From Methylomagnum ishizawai (GTDB lineage Bacteria; Pseudomonadota; Gammaproteobacteria; Methylococcales; Methylococcaceae), in the NCBI RefSeq assembly GCF_900155475.1, contig NZ_FXAM01000001.1, positions 124,001-188,000 of the forward strand: 64,000 nt of DNA, in the 5' to 3' direction. Below, one piece after another: positions 36,601 to 45,217 of the stretch. The notes under the pieces are model-generated. The model had not been told where the DNA came from, searched no databases, and saw nothing but the letters and a program-made list of their open reading frames with translations. The position numbers and the translations under genes were made by a program. Numbering within the stretch: the stretch's first letter is position 1; each line of letters opens with the position of its first letter.

Positions 36601-39479
36601 TGCTGCTCTGCACCTTGACCCCGGACGCCAGCGGCGAAATCCTGCTGCAAGCCAAAACCCAGGACAGCCAGGGCAACCCGGCGCTCGCCGTGGCCAGCGC
36701 CTGGGTAGCCGGGGAGGATGACGGGTGGTTCCAGGGCGGTGCCGCCGACCGCATGGATGTGCTGCCCGAACAAAAGGAATACCAGCCCGGCCAAACCGCC
36801 CGGTTCCAGGTGCGGATGCCGTTCCGCGAAGCCACGGCCTTGGTCAGCGTGGAACGCGAGGGCGTGGCCGAGACCTTCGTCACCCATTTATCGGGCCGGA
36901 CGCCGGTGATCGAAGTGCCGGTCCTGGATCATCACGCGCCGAACGTTTACATCTCCGTGTTGGCGGTGCGGGGCCGGGTGGGCGATGGGCGATCCTGGTT
37001 GGCGGATCTGGCGCGGAAGTTCCATTGGCCCTGGCCGGTCGAAGGCGGCGCGCCCACGGCGCTGGCCGATTTGGGCAAACCCGCCTACCGTCTGGGCCAG
37101 GCCGAAATCCGGGTGGGTTGGAAGCCGTACCGGCTGGACGTGAAGGTCGAACCCGACGCGCCGGTCTACCAGGTGCGCGATAGCGCCAAAGTGAAAGTGA
37201 AGGTCGAACGCGCCGATGGCGGTGCCCCGCCGCCCGGCACCGAGGTGGCCCTGGCGACGGTGGACGAGGCTTTGTTGGAACTCAAGCCCAACCCTTCCTG
37301 GCAATTGCTGGAAAAGATGATGGACCCCAGACCCATCGAGGTCTACACCTCCACCGCGCAGATGCAGGTGGTGGGCAAGCGCCATTATGGCCGCAAAGCC
37401 GTGCCCCATGGCGGCGGCGGCGGACGGCAAGCGGCGCGGGAGTTGTTCGATACGCTATTGCTGTGGCAAGGCCGCCTGCCCCTGGATGGTAACGGCGAGG
37501 CCGAGGTGGAAATTCCTCTGAACGACTCGCTCAGTTCGTTCCGGGTGGTGGCGGTCGCCAGCGCTGGCCTGGATCGGTTCGGGACCGGCTCCGGGGTGTT
37601 GCGTACCCACCAGGACGTGATCCTGCATTCCGGCCTGCCACCCATGGTCCGCGAGGGCGACCGCTTCTCCGGCGTGGTCACGGTCCGCAATGCTTCCCAG
37701 CGTCCCATCGCCCTCGCGGTCGAGGCGCGGGTCGCCAATGCCGCTGGCACCGCCCTGCCGGAATTCCCGCCCCGCACGCTGGAACTCGCGCCCGGTGCGG
37801 CCCAGGAATTGGCCTTCGAGCTGACAGTCCCGGTCGATGCGGGCAAGCTGGTTTGGGAAATCGCCGCCCGCGAGCCCGCGGGTAAGGCCGGGGACCGGCT
37901 GCGGGTGGGCCAGGACGTGGTGCCGGTGCATCCGGTGCGGGTCTATCAGGCCACCCTCGAACAACTCGACCATCCCCTAAACATGGCGGTGGCGATACCG
38001 GCGGGCGCGGTGCCGGGACGCGGCGGGGTGCGGGTGGATGTACAGGCCCGTTTGGGCGACGCCACCGGCGGGGTCGCCGCCTACATGGCCCGCTATCCCT
38101 ATATCTGCCTGGAACAAAGGATTTCCGTGGCCGTCGCCCTGCGCGATCCGGCCCGCTGGCAAGCGGTCATGGACGCCTTGCCCGCCTATCTGGACCGCGA
38201 CGGCTTGTTGAAATATTTCCCCAGCGACCGCTTGGAAGGCAGCGATACCCTGACCGCCTACGTCCTCGCCATCGCCCACGCCGCCGGTTGGGAATTGCCC
38301 GAAGCCGCCAAGGACCGGATGACCGGGGCGCTGCAAAATTTTGTCGCGGGCCGCGTGGTGCGGGACTCCACCCTGCCCACGGCGGACCTGTCCATCCGCA
38401 AATTGGCGGCGGTGGCGGCTTTGGCGCGTTATGGCCTGGCGCGGCGGGAATCGCTGGATTCCATCGCCATCGAGCCCAACCTGTGGCCGACCTCGGCGCT
38501 GTTGGATTGGTTCGACATTTTGAACCGCCTGGAAACCCTGCCCGAGCGTGGGCGGCGCAAGGCGGAAGCGGAGCAAATCCTGCGCTCCCGGCTGAATTTC
38601 CAGGGCACGACCCTGGGCTTTTCGACCGAACGCGACGATGCGCTGTGGTGGCTGATGCTGTCCGGCGATGTCAACGCCGTAAGGATGGTGCTGGAAGTGC
38701 TGGAGGAACCGGAATGGCGGGCTGACCTGCCGCGCTTGGTGCGGGGCGCGGTTGGCCGTCAACAAAAGGGGCATTGGAATCTGACCACGGCCAACGCCTG
38801 GGGCGTGCTGGCCTTGGAGCGATTCAGCGCGGCCTTCGAGTCCGCGCCCGTGACCGGGGAGACCCAGGCCACGCTGGCGGGTACGACGCGGGGTTTCGCT
38901 TGGAACGAGGAAAGCCGCCGCGGCAGCCTGAATTTCCCCTGGCCGCAAGAACAAGCCGCCTTGGGCATCCGCCAGGCAGGCACGGGCCAACCTTGGGTGA
39001 TGGTGCAATCCAGGGCCGCCCTGCCCCTGGACGCGCCCTTGTCCAGCGGGTTCAAACTACACCGCACGGTGGCTCCGGTGGAGCAAAAACGCCCCGGCAT
39101 GTGGACCCGCGGCGATACCGCCCGCGTGACCCTGGCGTTGGAAGCCCAGTCGGATATGGCCTGGGTGGTGGTGGACGATCCGGTACCGGCGGGTTCCACC
39201 GTGCTGGGCACCGGGTTGGGGCGGGACTCCCAACTGTTAACCCAAGGCGAACAACGCGACGATGGCTGGACCTGGCCCGCCTACGAGGAGCGCCGCTTCG
39301 ATGGCTTCCGGGCCTACTATCGCTTCGTGCCCAAGGGAACATGGACGGTGGAATATACGGTGCGCTTCAATAATCCGGGCCGTTTCGAGCTACCCGCCAC
39401 CCGTATCGAAGCCATGTACGCGCCGGAGATGTTCGGGGAATATCCGAACGCGGCGGTCGAAGTCCGGCCCGCGCCCTAA
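33681..39479 (+). CDS. Bacterial alpha-2-macroglobulin
   Basis: A 1,932-residue periplasmic protease-trapping protein. The signal peptide is MLRAIWLWFCVVVPVWAGEAHA; it lacks a lipobox, unlike the E. coli homologue YfhM. MG-type beta domains fill residues 30-1200; a variable Gly/His-rich bait-like stretch (about 1210-1253, KAVPHGGGGGRQ) is followed by the A2M domain (LLLWQGRLPLDGNGEAEVEI). The thioester motif CLEQ is at residues 1476-1479 within ARYPYICLEQRIS, so covalent trapping should work. The ATG at 33681 is used because it begins the signal peptide. It precedes pbpC by 63 bp, the conserved pairing thought to guard the wall against foreign proteases. A parS-like palindrome lies inside the gene. 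Confidence 0.95.
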   Translation: MLRAIWLWFCVVVPVWAGEAHAPRVEVFSPHGTVKDVRQVAVRFSEPMVALGDPRRPAPFTVDCPAPGAGRWADTRNWVYDFERDLPAGVACRFTLKPGLPTLAGAALAGERDFGFDTGGPAIRASLPEQGDEAIDERQVFILGLDGEVDPASLRERVRCEIAGLSEQVEVDLLTGAAREAILAQRRRLGYAYYDVLWKNGAESLLRVEDKTLLEKAESQLVVLQCRRTLPPATELKLVWGQGIRSASGVATADDQVLAFKTRPGFSARLQCQRVNAQADCLPMLPIRLAFSAQVKAEDLARTRIVDGTGKTYPPEPIDPAKTPTADEAVFKGPFPEKAKLRVELPDGFQDDAGRPLENAARFPLPASTDVYPPLAKFSGDFGIIERETGGVLPVTLRNLEPTVAGRNLTVAPDGIPGQIKRFDQDDAEIARWIRRVGEAGRVRGQWLERTGPDGKPIWREETGAESVFGAQDQAQAITLPKPLGGKEFEVVGIPLEKSGFYVVELASPKLGAALLGDSRPRYVATAALVSNLAVHFLWGREGSVVWVTHLDKADPVDGAEVRVSDYCNGQRLWQGRTGPDGIARIETPEVLGVPSDVAYCDEGWEAHPLFVSARVPGDLGFTVSTWNQGIAPTDFNLRTGGYDGQALAHTVLDRALFRAGETVSMKHFLRRHTLQGFAALPEAAAPTRLEIYHTGSGQKFEMPVRFDATGVAESTWAIPKDAKLGEYSLILVAEDKRFTAGMFHVEQFRLPTMKALIQPPAAPLVNARSVPLDLFVAYLSGGGAGNAPVKLRSLVEPKALKFADYPDYSFGGTAVREGLFEENDFDADESATAHKPAQTLALTLDAQGARRATLTDLPVATQAQDLVAELEYQDANGELEAVTQRIPLWSAQVVVGVQTEGWASSRDQVRLRAVALDLAGQPVSGQKIAVELYQRTYYSYRKRLIGGFYAYDNRSEVKRIGGGCEGRTDAQGLLLCTLTPDASGEILLQAKTQDSQGNPALAVASAWVAGEDDGWFQGGAADRMDVLPEQKEYQPGQTARFQVRMPFREATALVSVEREGVAETFVTHLSGRTPVIEVPVLDHHAPNVYISVLAVRGRVGDGRSWLADLARKFHWPWPVEGGAPTALADLGKPAYRLGQAEIRVGWKPYRLDVKVEPDAPVYQVRDSAKVKVKVERADGGAPPPGTEVALATVDEALLELKPNPSWQLLEKMMDPRPIEVYTSTAQMQVVGKRHYGRKAVPHGGGGGRQAARELFDTLLLWQGRLPLDGNGEAEVEIPLNDSLSSFRVVAVASAGLDRFGTGSGVLRTHQDVILHSGLPPMVREGDRFSGVVTVRNASQRPIALAVEARVANAAGTALPEFPPRTLELAPGAAQELAFELTVPVDAGKLVWEIAAREPAGKAGDRLRVGQDVVPVHPVRVYQATLEQLDHPLNMAVAIPAGAVPGRGGVRVDVQARLGDATGGVAAYMARYPYICLEQRISVAVALRDPARWQAVMDALPAYLDRDGLLKYFPSDRLEGSDTLTAYVLAIAHAAGWELPEAAKDRMTGALQNFVAGRVVRDSTLPTADLSIRKLAAVAALARYGLARRESLDSIAIEPNLWPTSALLDWFDILNRLETLPERGRRKAEAEQILRSRLNFQGTTLGFSTERDDALWWLMLSGDVNAVRMVLEVLEEPEWRADLPRLVRGAVGRQQKGHWNLTTANAWGVLALERFSAAFESAPVTGETQATLAGTTRGFAWNEESRRGSLNFPWPQEQAALGIRQAGTGQPWVMVQSRAALPLDAPLSSGFKLHRTVAPVEQKRPGMWTRGDTARVTLALEAQSDMAWVVVDDPVPAGSTVLGTGLGRDSQLLTQGEQRDDGWTWPAYEERRFDGFRAYYRFVPKGTWTVEYTVRFNNPGRFELPATRIEAMYAPEMFGEYPNAAVEVRPAP
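35908..35923. other. parS-like ParB binding site inside the alpha-2-macroglobulin gene
   Basis: TGTTCCACGTGGAACA is a perfect 16-bp palindrome identical to the parS form known from Pseudomonas chromosomes. In frame it encodes part of MFHVEQ. Flanks GGAA and TTCC continue the symmetry except for one extra A. Confidence 0.8.
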
Positions 39480-39542
39480 GCTTTCCTTTCGATCCAGCGT
39501 GGATGGCGGTTGGCAACGCCCTCCCCCGCTTGCTCCCGACCT

Positions 39543-41690
39543 ATGCACATCATCCGCAAACCGTTGGTTTTCGCCCTGGGTTCGATCTTGCTGATCGCGG
39601 CGCTGCCCGTCGGCGTATGGCTGGCAAGCTGGACGATCCCAGTGCCCGGTTTCGATGAAATCCAGGCGCTTTGGGTACCTTCCGAAGCCTATCTGCTGGA
39701 CCGCCATGGCGAGGTGATCCACAGCCTGCGGCTCGATCCCACGGTGCGGCGCTTGGATTGGACGCCCTTGGCCGATATCTCCCCTGCCCTGCCCAAGGCC
39801 GTCGTGGTCGCGGAAGATCGGCGGTTCTACCGGCATCCGGGCGTGGATGTCGTGGCGGTCGCAGGGGCCGTGGCGGACCGCATGTTCCACGGGCGCAGGC
39901 GCGGGGCCAGCACGCTGACCATGCAGGTCGCGGCTTTCTTGGATGCCGGTTTGAACCGGCACAACGGGCGCGGCATCGGCCAAAAGCTCCGGCAGATGGC
40001 CGCAGCCCTGGCCTTGGAGCGACAGTGGAGCAAGGCGCAAATCCTGGAAGCCTATTTCAATCGGGTTGGATTCCGGGGCGAATTGCAGGGCATCGCCGCC
40101 ACCGCCCAGGGATTGTTCGGCAAGCGGCCTTCCGGGCTGGACGAAACCGAGTCGGTGTTGCTGGCCGCGTTCCTGCCCGCGCCCCAAGCCGATCCGGCCC
40201 GGCTCCAAGCCCGTGCCCGCGCTATCGCCCAGGCCGGAATGTTCCACGTGGAACATTCCGGCCTGGAAACCCTGGCGAGTGGCTTGCTCAAACCTAAGCC
40301 CGGCTTGCTGCACGAACTGAACTTGGCCCCCCATTTGGCCCGGCGCTTTCTGAAAAAACCCGGAGAACGGCTACGAACCACCCTGGATGCCCGTTGGCAA
40401 GGGCTGGTTTTGGAGGCGCTGAAACAACAATTGGCGGGCTTGGATGGGCAGAATGTCCGCGACGCCGCCGCCGTGGTGGCCGATAACGCCAGCGGAGAAA
40501 TCCTGGCCTATGTGGGTTCGGCGGGGGACGATTCGCGCTCGCCCGGCGTGGACGGTGCCGCCGCCCGCCGCCAGGCCGGTTCCACGCTCAAGCCTTTCCT
40601 GTACGGGTTGGCCGTGGCACAAGGTTATCTCACTGCGGCTTCGGTGCTGGAGGATTCGCCGGTCAACCTGGAAACCACCACCGGACTCTATATCCCGCAA
40701 GATTACGACCGCGATTTCAAAGGCCCGGTCAGCGTGCGTACCGCCTTGGCGTCTTCCCTGAACGTCCCGGCGGTGCGGGCCTTGGGCTTGGTCGGGGTCG
40801 AGCGCTTCCGCGACCTGCTATGGGATTTGGGTTATGCCGGCTTGACCGAGGACGGCGAGTATTATGGATTCTCCCTGGCCCTGGGCTCGGCGGAAGTGAA
40901 CTTGCCGGAACAAGTGAATGCCTATCGCAGCCTCGCTAACGGGGGACTATGGAGCCGGTTGCGCTTATTGCCAGAGGCGTCGGGCGCGGAGCCGCCGCGC
41001 CGGGTGCTAGCTGCGGGGGCCGCTTTCATCGCCGCCGATATCCTGAGCGATAGCGCCGGTCGGTCCTTGACCTTCGGCCTGGATAGCCCTTTGTCCACCC
41101 GTTACTGGACCGCCGTGAAAACCGGCACCAGCAAGAATATGCGGGACAACTGGTGCATCGGCTTCAGCCGCCGCTATACGGTGGGCGTGTGGGTGGGGAA
41201 TTTCGAGGGCGATCCCATGCGCGGGGTCTCGGGCGTGACCGGGGCAGCCCCGGCGTGGCTGGCGATCATGAACGGCCTGCACGCGGCGGAACCGGGTCCG
41301 CCCCCGGCAGCGCCCGCCGGTCTGGTCGCACGCGATATCCGCTATGAACCCGCCATCGAGCCACCGCGCCGGGAATGGTTCCTGGCGGGCACCGAGGCGG
41401 AGACGCTACACCTCGTGGAGGCCGGCACCCATGCGCCGCGGATCGAATCGCCACCCCGTGGCGTCGTCATCGCCCTCGATCCCGATATTCCGCCGCGCCA
41501 TCAGCGGGTTTGGTTCAAGGCGAAAGGAGGCGCGGAAGCCCGCTTCGCGCTGGACGGGGTCGATCTCGGCCCGGCCCGCCCGCCATGGGCTTGGTTACCC
41601 GTGCCGGGCCATCATAGGTTGGAACTCAAGCGCGGGGATGGCGCGGTGTTGGATAAGGTGGAATTCCAGGTACGGGGACCGCAGCCTTGA
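39543..41690 (+). CDS. pbpC: Penicillin-binding protein 1C
   Basis: Bifunctional class A penicillin-binding protein, anchored by an N-terminal helix (about 8-28). The glycosyltransferase domain has EDRRFYRHPGVD and RGASTLTMQVA; the transpeptidase domain has the active-site SxxK as GSTLKPF (Ser near 347), SLN, and KTGTSKNMRDNW near 525; residues about 620-715 are the BiPBP C-terminal domain. 715 residues. The ATG at 39543 (MHIIRKPLVF) is preferred over the longer frame from 39510. It follows the alpha-2-macroglobulin gene by 63 bp and is probably co-transcribed with it. A second parS-like site lies in the region between its two catalytic domains. Confidence 0.96.
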   Translation: MHIIRKPLVFALGSILLIAALPVGVWLASWTIPVPGFDEIQALWVPSEAYLLDRHGEVIHSLRLDPTVRRLDWTPLADISPALPKAVVVAEDRRFYRHPGVDVVAVAGAVADRMFHGRRRGASTLTMQVAAFLDAGLNRHNGRGIGQKLRQMAAALALERQWSKAQILEAYFNRVGFRGELQGIAATAQGLFGKRPSGLDETESVLLAAFLPAPQADPARLQARARAIAQAGMFHVEHSGLETLASGLLKPKPGLLHELNLAPHLARRFLKKPGERLRTTLDARWQGLVLEALKQQLAGLDGQNVRDAAAVVADNASGEILAYVGSAGDDSRSPGVDGAAARRQAGSTLKPFLYGLAVAQGYLTAASVLEDSPVNLETTTGLYIPQDYDRDFKGPVSVRTALASSLNVPAVRALGLVGVERFRDLLWDLGYAGLTEDGEYYGFSLALGSAEVNLPEQVNAYRSLANGGLWSRLRLLPEASGAEPPRRVLAAGAAFIAADILSDSAGRSLTFGLDSPLSTRYWTAVKTGTSKNMRDNWCIGFSRRYTVGVWVGNFEGDPMRGVSGVTGAAPAWLAIMNGLHAAEPGPPPAAPAGLVARDIRYEPAIEPPRREWFLAGTEAETLHLVEAGTHAPRIESPPRGVVIALDPDIPPRHQRVWFKAKGGAEARFALDGVDLGPARPPWAWLPVPGHHRLELKRGDGAVLDKVEFQVRGPQP
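40229..40266. other. parS-like site within a 38-bp perfect palindrome in pbpC
   Basis: The core TGTTCCACGTGGAACA occupies 40240-40255. Symmetry extends without mismatch 11 bases on each side, to 40229 and 40266. In frame the core reads MFHVEH. It is 4.3 kb from the other site. Confidence 0.82.
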
Positions 41691-41783
41691 TGCGCTGGGT
41701 GCGGGTTGATGCCCAAGGTTGATAAGACCCGAGTTCGGGGTTGATTTAAACCATCGGTGCATCTTACCAACCCCTTGGGAGAT

Positions 41784-41812
41784 TTGAACCAGAAATTATC
41801 TTTGCAATATCA
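41784..41812 (+). promoter_or_regulatory. Possible sigma-70 promoter of the SulP gene
   Basis: TTGAAC at 41784-41789 and ATATCA at 41807-41812, spaced by 17 bp, about 75 bp before the ATG. The -35 is good and the -10 weak. The 198-bp spacer holds no other recognisable feature. Confidence 0.25.
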
Positions 41813-41888
41813 AGCGGCTGGATGGCCATCAAGGCTGGCATGGTCGTCGCATCCCGGCTTGGACTTCATCCTACTTCACCGCTTTGTT

Positions 41889-43562
41889 ATGAATGCTCCA
41901 TCCCGCTCCCTGCCCAAAACCGGTTTTCCCGGTCTGGTCGAAAACTGGCGCTCCGATCTGATCTCCGGTTTTCTGGTCTTCCTCATCGCCCTGCCTTTGT
42001 GCCTGGGCATCGCCATGGCCTCGGGATTCCCACCGATGGCCGGTATCATCACCGCCGTGATCGGCGGCGTGGTGGTGTCCCGGCTCAGCGGCTCCTATGT
42101 CACCATCAATGGTCCTGCCGCCGGTTTGATCGTGGTCATCCTCTCGGCGGTGCAATCGTTGGGCCAGGGCGATGCCATGGCGGGTTATCGCTATACCCTC
42201 GCCGCCATCCTGTTCGCCAGCGGGTTGCAAATCCTGATGGGCTTGATGAAGGCCGGCAAGCTCAACGCCTATTTCCCGGCCTCGGTGGTGCATGGCATGT
42301 TGGCCGCCATCGGCATCATCATCATGGCCAAGCAAATCCACACCATGCTGGGCGTCAAACCCGAGGCCAAGGAAATCCTGGAGACCATCGCCGAGGTGCC
42401 GCACAGCTTCGTGGAGATGAACCCGGAAATCGCCTGCATCGGCTTCACCGGGCTGGCCATCCTGATCGCGTGGTCCTTGGTGAAGAACCGCTACCTCAAG
42501 ATGATTCCGGCCCCCTTGGTCGTGGTGGCGGTGGGCATGGCCTTGGAGCGCTATTTCGACCTGGATCACGAACATGTCTATGGCTTCCTGACCGATGCCC
42601 AATTCCTTCCGCACCATGAATACACCATCGGTCCCAAATTCCTGGTGACGATCCCGGAAAATATCACCGAGGGCTTTTATTTCCCCGATTTCGGCAAGGT
42701 CGCAACCCCGGAGTTCTGGGCCGCCGTGCTGTCGATCTGCTTGGTCGGCAGCCTCGAATCCCTGTTGAGCGCCACCGCCGTCGATAAGCTCGACCCCCAT
42801 AAGCGCTATTCCAACCTGAACCGCGACCTGACCGCAGTCGGTGTGGGTAATTTGCTGGCGAGCGCCATCGGTGGTTTGCCGATGATCGCCGAGATCGTTC
42901 GTTCTTCGGCCAATGTCAACAACGGGGCCAAAACCGGCTGGGCCAATTTCTTCCATGGCCTGTTCCTGGCTTTGTTCGTGGTGTGCTTCCCCCGGTTGAT
43001 CCATGAGATTCCCCTAGCCTCGCTGGCTTCGCTCCTGGTCTATACCGGCTTCCGCCTGGCTTCCCCCAAGGAATTCGCCAAAACCCTGGACCTCGGCAAG
43101 GAGCAATTGGCGATTTTCTGCGTCACCATCGTCGGCGTGCTGGCGACCGATCTCTTGGTCGGCGTGTTCATCGGCATCTTCGTCAAATTGCTCGTCCATA
43201 TTTTGCGCGGCGTCGATTTCCGCCAGTTGTTGAAGATGTCCTACCATGTCGAACAGACCCATCCCGGCATCTACCATATCCGGGTCGAAGGTTCGGCGAT
43301 CTTCTCCAATTTCATCGGACTCAAGAGCGAAGTGGCTGAATTGCCCGAAGGACGGACGGTGGTTTTCGACCTGTCCGAGGCTTATCTGGTCGATCACACG
43401 GTGATGGAATTCATCGACCATTACCGCCACGACTACATCGGCCGGGGTGGACGTTGCGAAATCCATGGCCTAGAGAATCACGAGCCTTATTCCGACCATC
43501 CGCTCGCGGCCCGCAAGCGCAAGACCGACGACCACGAAGGCGAACTCAGCACGCCGCGGTAA
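41889..43562 (+). CDS. SulP family anion transporter (bicarbonate/sulfate type)
   Basis: 557-residue inner-membrane transporter of the SLC26/SulP family. About ten to twelve hydrophobic helices (LISGFLVFLIALPLCLGIAM at the start) include the signature region SRLSGSYVTINGPAAGL, and NLLASAIGGLPMIAEIVRSS resembles the substrate-site helix. A STAS domain occupies about residues 440-540 (VEGSAIFSNFIGLKSEV, VVFDLSEAYLVDHTVMEF). The frame extends to 41757, but the ATG at 41889 is preferred because it begins close to the first family helix. Bicarbonate (BicA-like), sulfate or another anion are possible; the sequence alone does not decide. It stands alone. Confidence 0.9.
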   Translation: MNAPSRSLPKTGFPGLVENWRSDLISGFLVFLIALPLCLGIAMASGFPPMAGIITAVIGGVVVSRLSGSYVTINGPAAGLIVVILSAVQSLGQGDAMAGYRYTLAAILFASGLQILMGLMKAGKLNAYFPASVVHGMLAAIGIIIMAKQIHTMLGVKPEAKEILETIAEVPHSFVEMNPEIACIGFTGLAILIAWSLVKNRYLKMIPAPLVVVAVGMALERYFDLDHEHVYGFLTDAQFLPHHEYTIGPKFLVTIPENITEGFYFPDFGKVATPEFWAAVLSICLVGSLESLLSATAVDKLDPHKRYSNLNRDLTAVGVGNLLASAIGGLPMIAEIVRSSANVNNGAKTGWANFFHGLFLALFVVCFPRLIHEIPLASLASLLVYTGFRLASPKEFAKTLDLGKEQLAIFCVTIVGVLATDLLVGVFIGIFVKLLVHILRGVDFRQLLKMSYHVEQTHPGIYHIRVEGSAIFSNFIGLKSEVAELPEGRTVVFDLSEAYLVDHTVMEFIDHYRHDYIGRGGRCEIHGLENHEPYSDHPLAARKRKTDDHEGELSTPR

Positions 43563-43735
43563 CGGTCGGTCCTGGGCATCGTCCATGCCGGAGGTAGGCG
43601 ATGCGCGGGTTCATCTTGCCTCCGGCACCCGGACCGGCCCCGATCCCCGGCAGGTCCGCTTCCATCCCCGCAGGGGACGGACCCCGTCCGCCCCACCCCG
43701 CCGAATCCGTAGTCCGGCATCCGCCCGCCACGGCT

Positions 43736-43741
43736 TATAAT
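43736..43741 (+). promoter_or_regulatory. Consensus -10 box upstream of the histidine kinase gene
   Basis: TATAAT, perfect, about 34 bp before the proposed GTG start; no convincing -35 at the right distance. Its place supports the short form of the kinase. Confidence 0.35.
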
Positions 43742-43774
43742 CGAGGGGGTCGATTCCACTCCCGGACCCCGCTT

Positions 43775-45217
43775 GTGAGATCTTTTTCCTATAAATACGC
43801 CCAATGGCGCGGCTGGGCCGTGCTGCTCCTGGTCCTTTTGGTGTTCGCCCTGCTCGGGGGGATGATCTGGCGCAACCTCGAACGCTTCGAGACCATGCGG
43901 GCCTATGTCAGCTATGCCCATCGCATCCAGCAAGTCACGTCCGATTTGCAGGCCGCGCTCACCGATTATTTCATCCACCACACCAAGCGCCTGGACGCCG
44001 CGCAATTGTCCCGCTTGTCCGCCGAGATCGGGGATTTGGCGCGGGAGGATTATCACGTCGCCCCCGCCACGCCGACCCAATTGGCCGAGTTGAGCGCGAT
44101 GGTGTCCGACTTGGCGAACGAGGGCGCGACCACCGAACAGCAGGAAGCCCGGCTGTTGCAGGCGCTGAATATCACCGGCGCGATGATGGACGCGGAGACC
44201 TTGGAGCGCGAGCGCCTGCTGGAGGATATCGGCAAGGAAACCCGCACCGAGGTCGAGCTGGCTTTCGTCGTGGTGGCGGTCTTGTTGTTGTTCGTGGGCT
44301 TGTTCATCAACCGCCGCATCCTGTCCCCGTTGCACGATCTCAAGGAATTGCTGCTGCGGCTGGCCCGCGAGGATTTCACGCCGATAGGCACCCAAGCCAT
44401 CGATCCCTTGTTGCTGCCAGTGTTCCACAGCTACAACGAGATGGTGTGCCATCTGGCCGAGTTGGAGGAGGCCAAGCGCCATTACGCCGAATCGTTGGAA
44501 GCCGAGGTGCGTTCCGCCACCCGCGCCCTGCTGGAGCAACAGGCCAGCTTGGCGCGGACCGAACGCCTGGCGGCGGTGGGCGAATTGGCGGCGGGGATCG
44601 CCCACGAACTCCGCAATCCCCTGGCCGGCATCCAGATGAGCATCGCCAACCTGCGCAACGAACTGGCCGATCCCGAACAGACCGAGCGGGCTTCCCTGGT
44701 CATGGAGGAACTCAAACGGATGGGCCGTTTGCTGAATGAATTGCTGGACCAGAGCAAGCACACCCCGGCCCCGGTCTGCGAATTCAATCTATCGACGATG
44801 GTGGGCGAACTGGTGTCGCTGGTGCGGTATCAGGTGCCGCCAGGGGTGCGGCTGGATTTCGAGGGACCGGAGCGGTTGATCTGCCGTCTACCGGAATGCC
44901 GGTTGCGGCAGAGCCTGTTGAACCTAGTCCTGAATTCGGCGGAAGTATTGCGCAATGGCGAGGGCCATATCCTGATCGAAGTCCAGGCCGAGGACGAGCG
45001 GGTGGTGTTGAGCGTCACCGACGATGGGCCGGGCTTTGGCCGGGAAATGCTGGAAAGCGGCATCCGGCCCTTCGCCACCGGCAGGCCGGGCGGGACCGGC
45101 TTGGGTTTGGCGATGGTACAGCGTTTCGCCCGCGACCTTGGCGGCCAGCTCAGCCTCGCCAACATCCGGCCCCATGGCGCCCGCGTCAAGTTGCTGCTGC
45201 CGTATCGCTGTGGCTGA
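43775..45217 (+). CDS. Membrane sensor histidine kinase
   Basis: 480-residue two-component sensor kinase with helices at about 12-32 and 165-185 flanking a helical periplasmic sensor ([20 protein letters not shown]), then HAMP, a HisKA dimerisation domain ([19 protein letters not shown], phospho-His in AHELRN near 278) and a HATPase domain with N box [11 protein letters not shown]1 DDGPGFG and G2 [10 protein letters not shown]. The start is uncertain: the frame is open from 43601, but the first part is Pro-rich and unlikely; a GTG at 43775 just before the first helix follows a TATAAT box. No response regulator gene is adjacent, so this is an orphan kinase. The 3' end overlaps the convergent cca gene by 32 bp. 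Confidence 0.88.
   Translation: MRSFSYKYAQWRGWAVLLLVLLVFALLGGMIWRNLERFETMRAYVSYAHRIQQVTSDLQAALTDYFIHHTKRLDAAQLSRLSAEIGDLAREDYHVAPATPTQLAELSAMVSDLANEGATTEQQEARLLQALNITGAMMDAETLERERLLEDIGKETRTEVELAFVVVAVLLLFVGLFINRRILSPLHDLKELLLRLAREDFTPIGTQAIDPLLLPVFHSYNEMVCHLAELEEAKRHYAESLEAEVRSATRALLEQQASLARTERLAAVGELAAGIAHELRNPLAGIQMSIANLRNELADPEQTERASLVMEELKRMGRLLNELLDQSKHTPAPVCEFNLSTMVGELVSLVRYQVPPGVRLDFEGPERLICRLPECRLRQSLLNLVLNSAEVLRNGEGHILIEVQAEDERVVLSVTDDGPGFGREMLESGIRPFATGRPGGTGLGLAMVQRFARDLGGQLSLANIRPHGARVKLLLPYRCG

Noticed and set aside
43741-43774. tRNA T-arm-like sequence (GGTCGATTCC)
   Set aside because: No acceptor, D or anticodon stems can be built around it.
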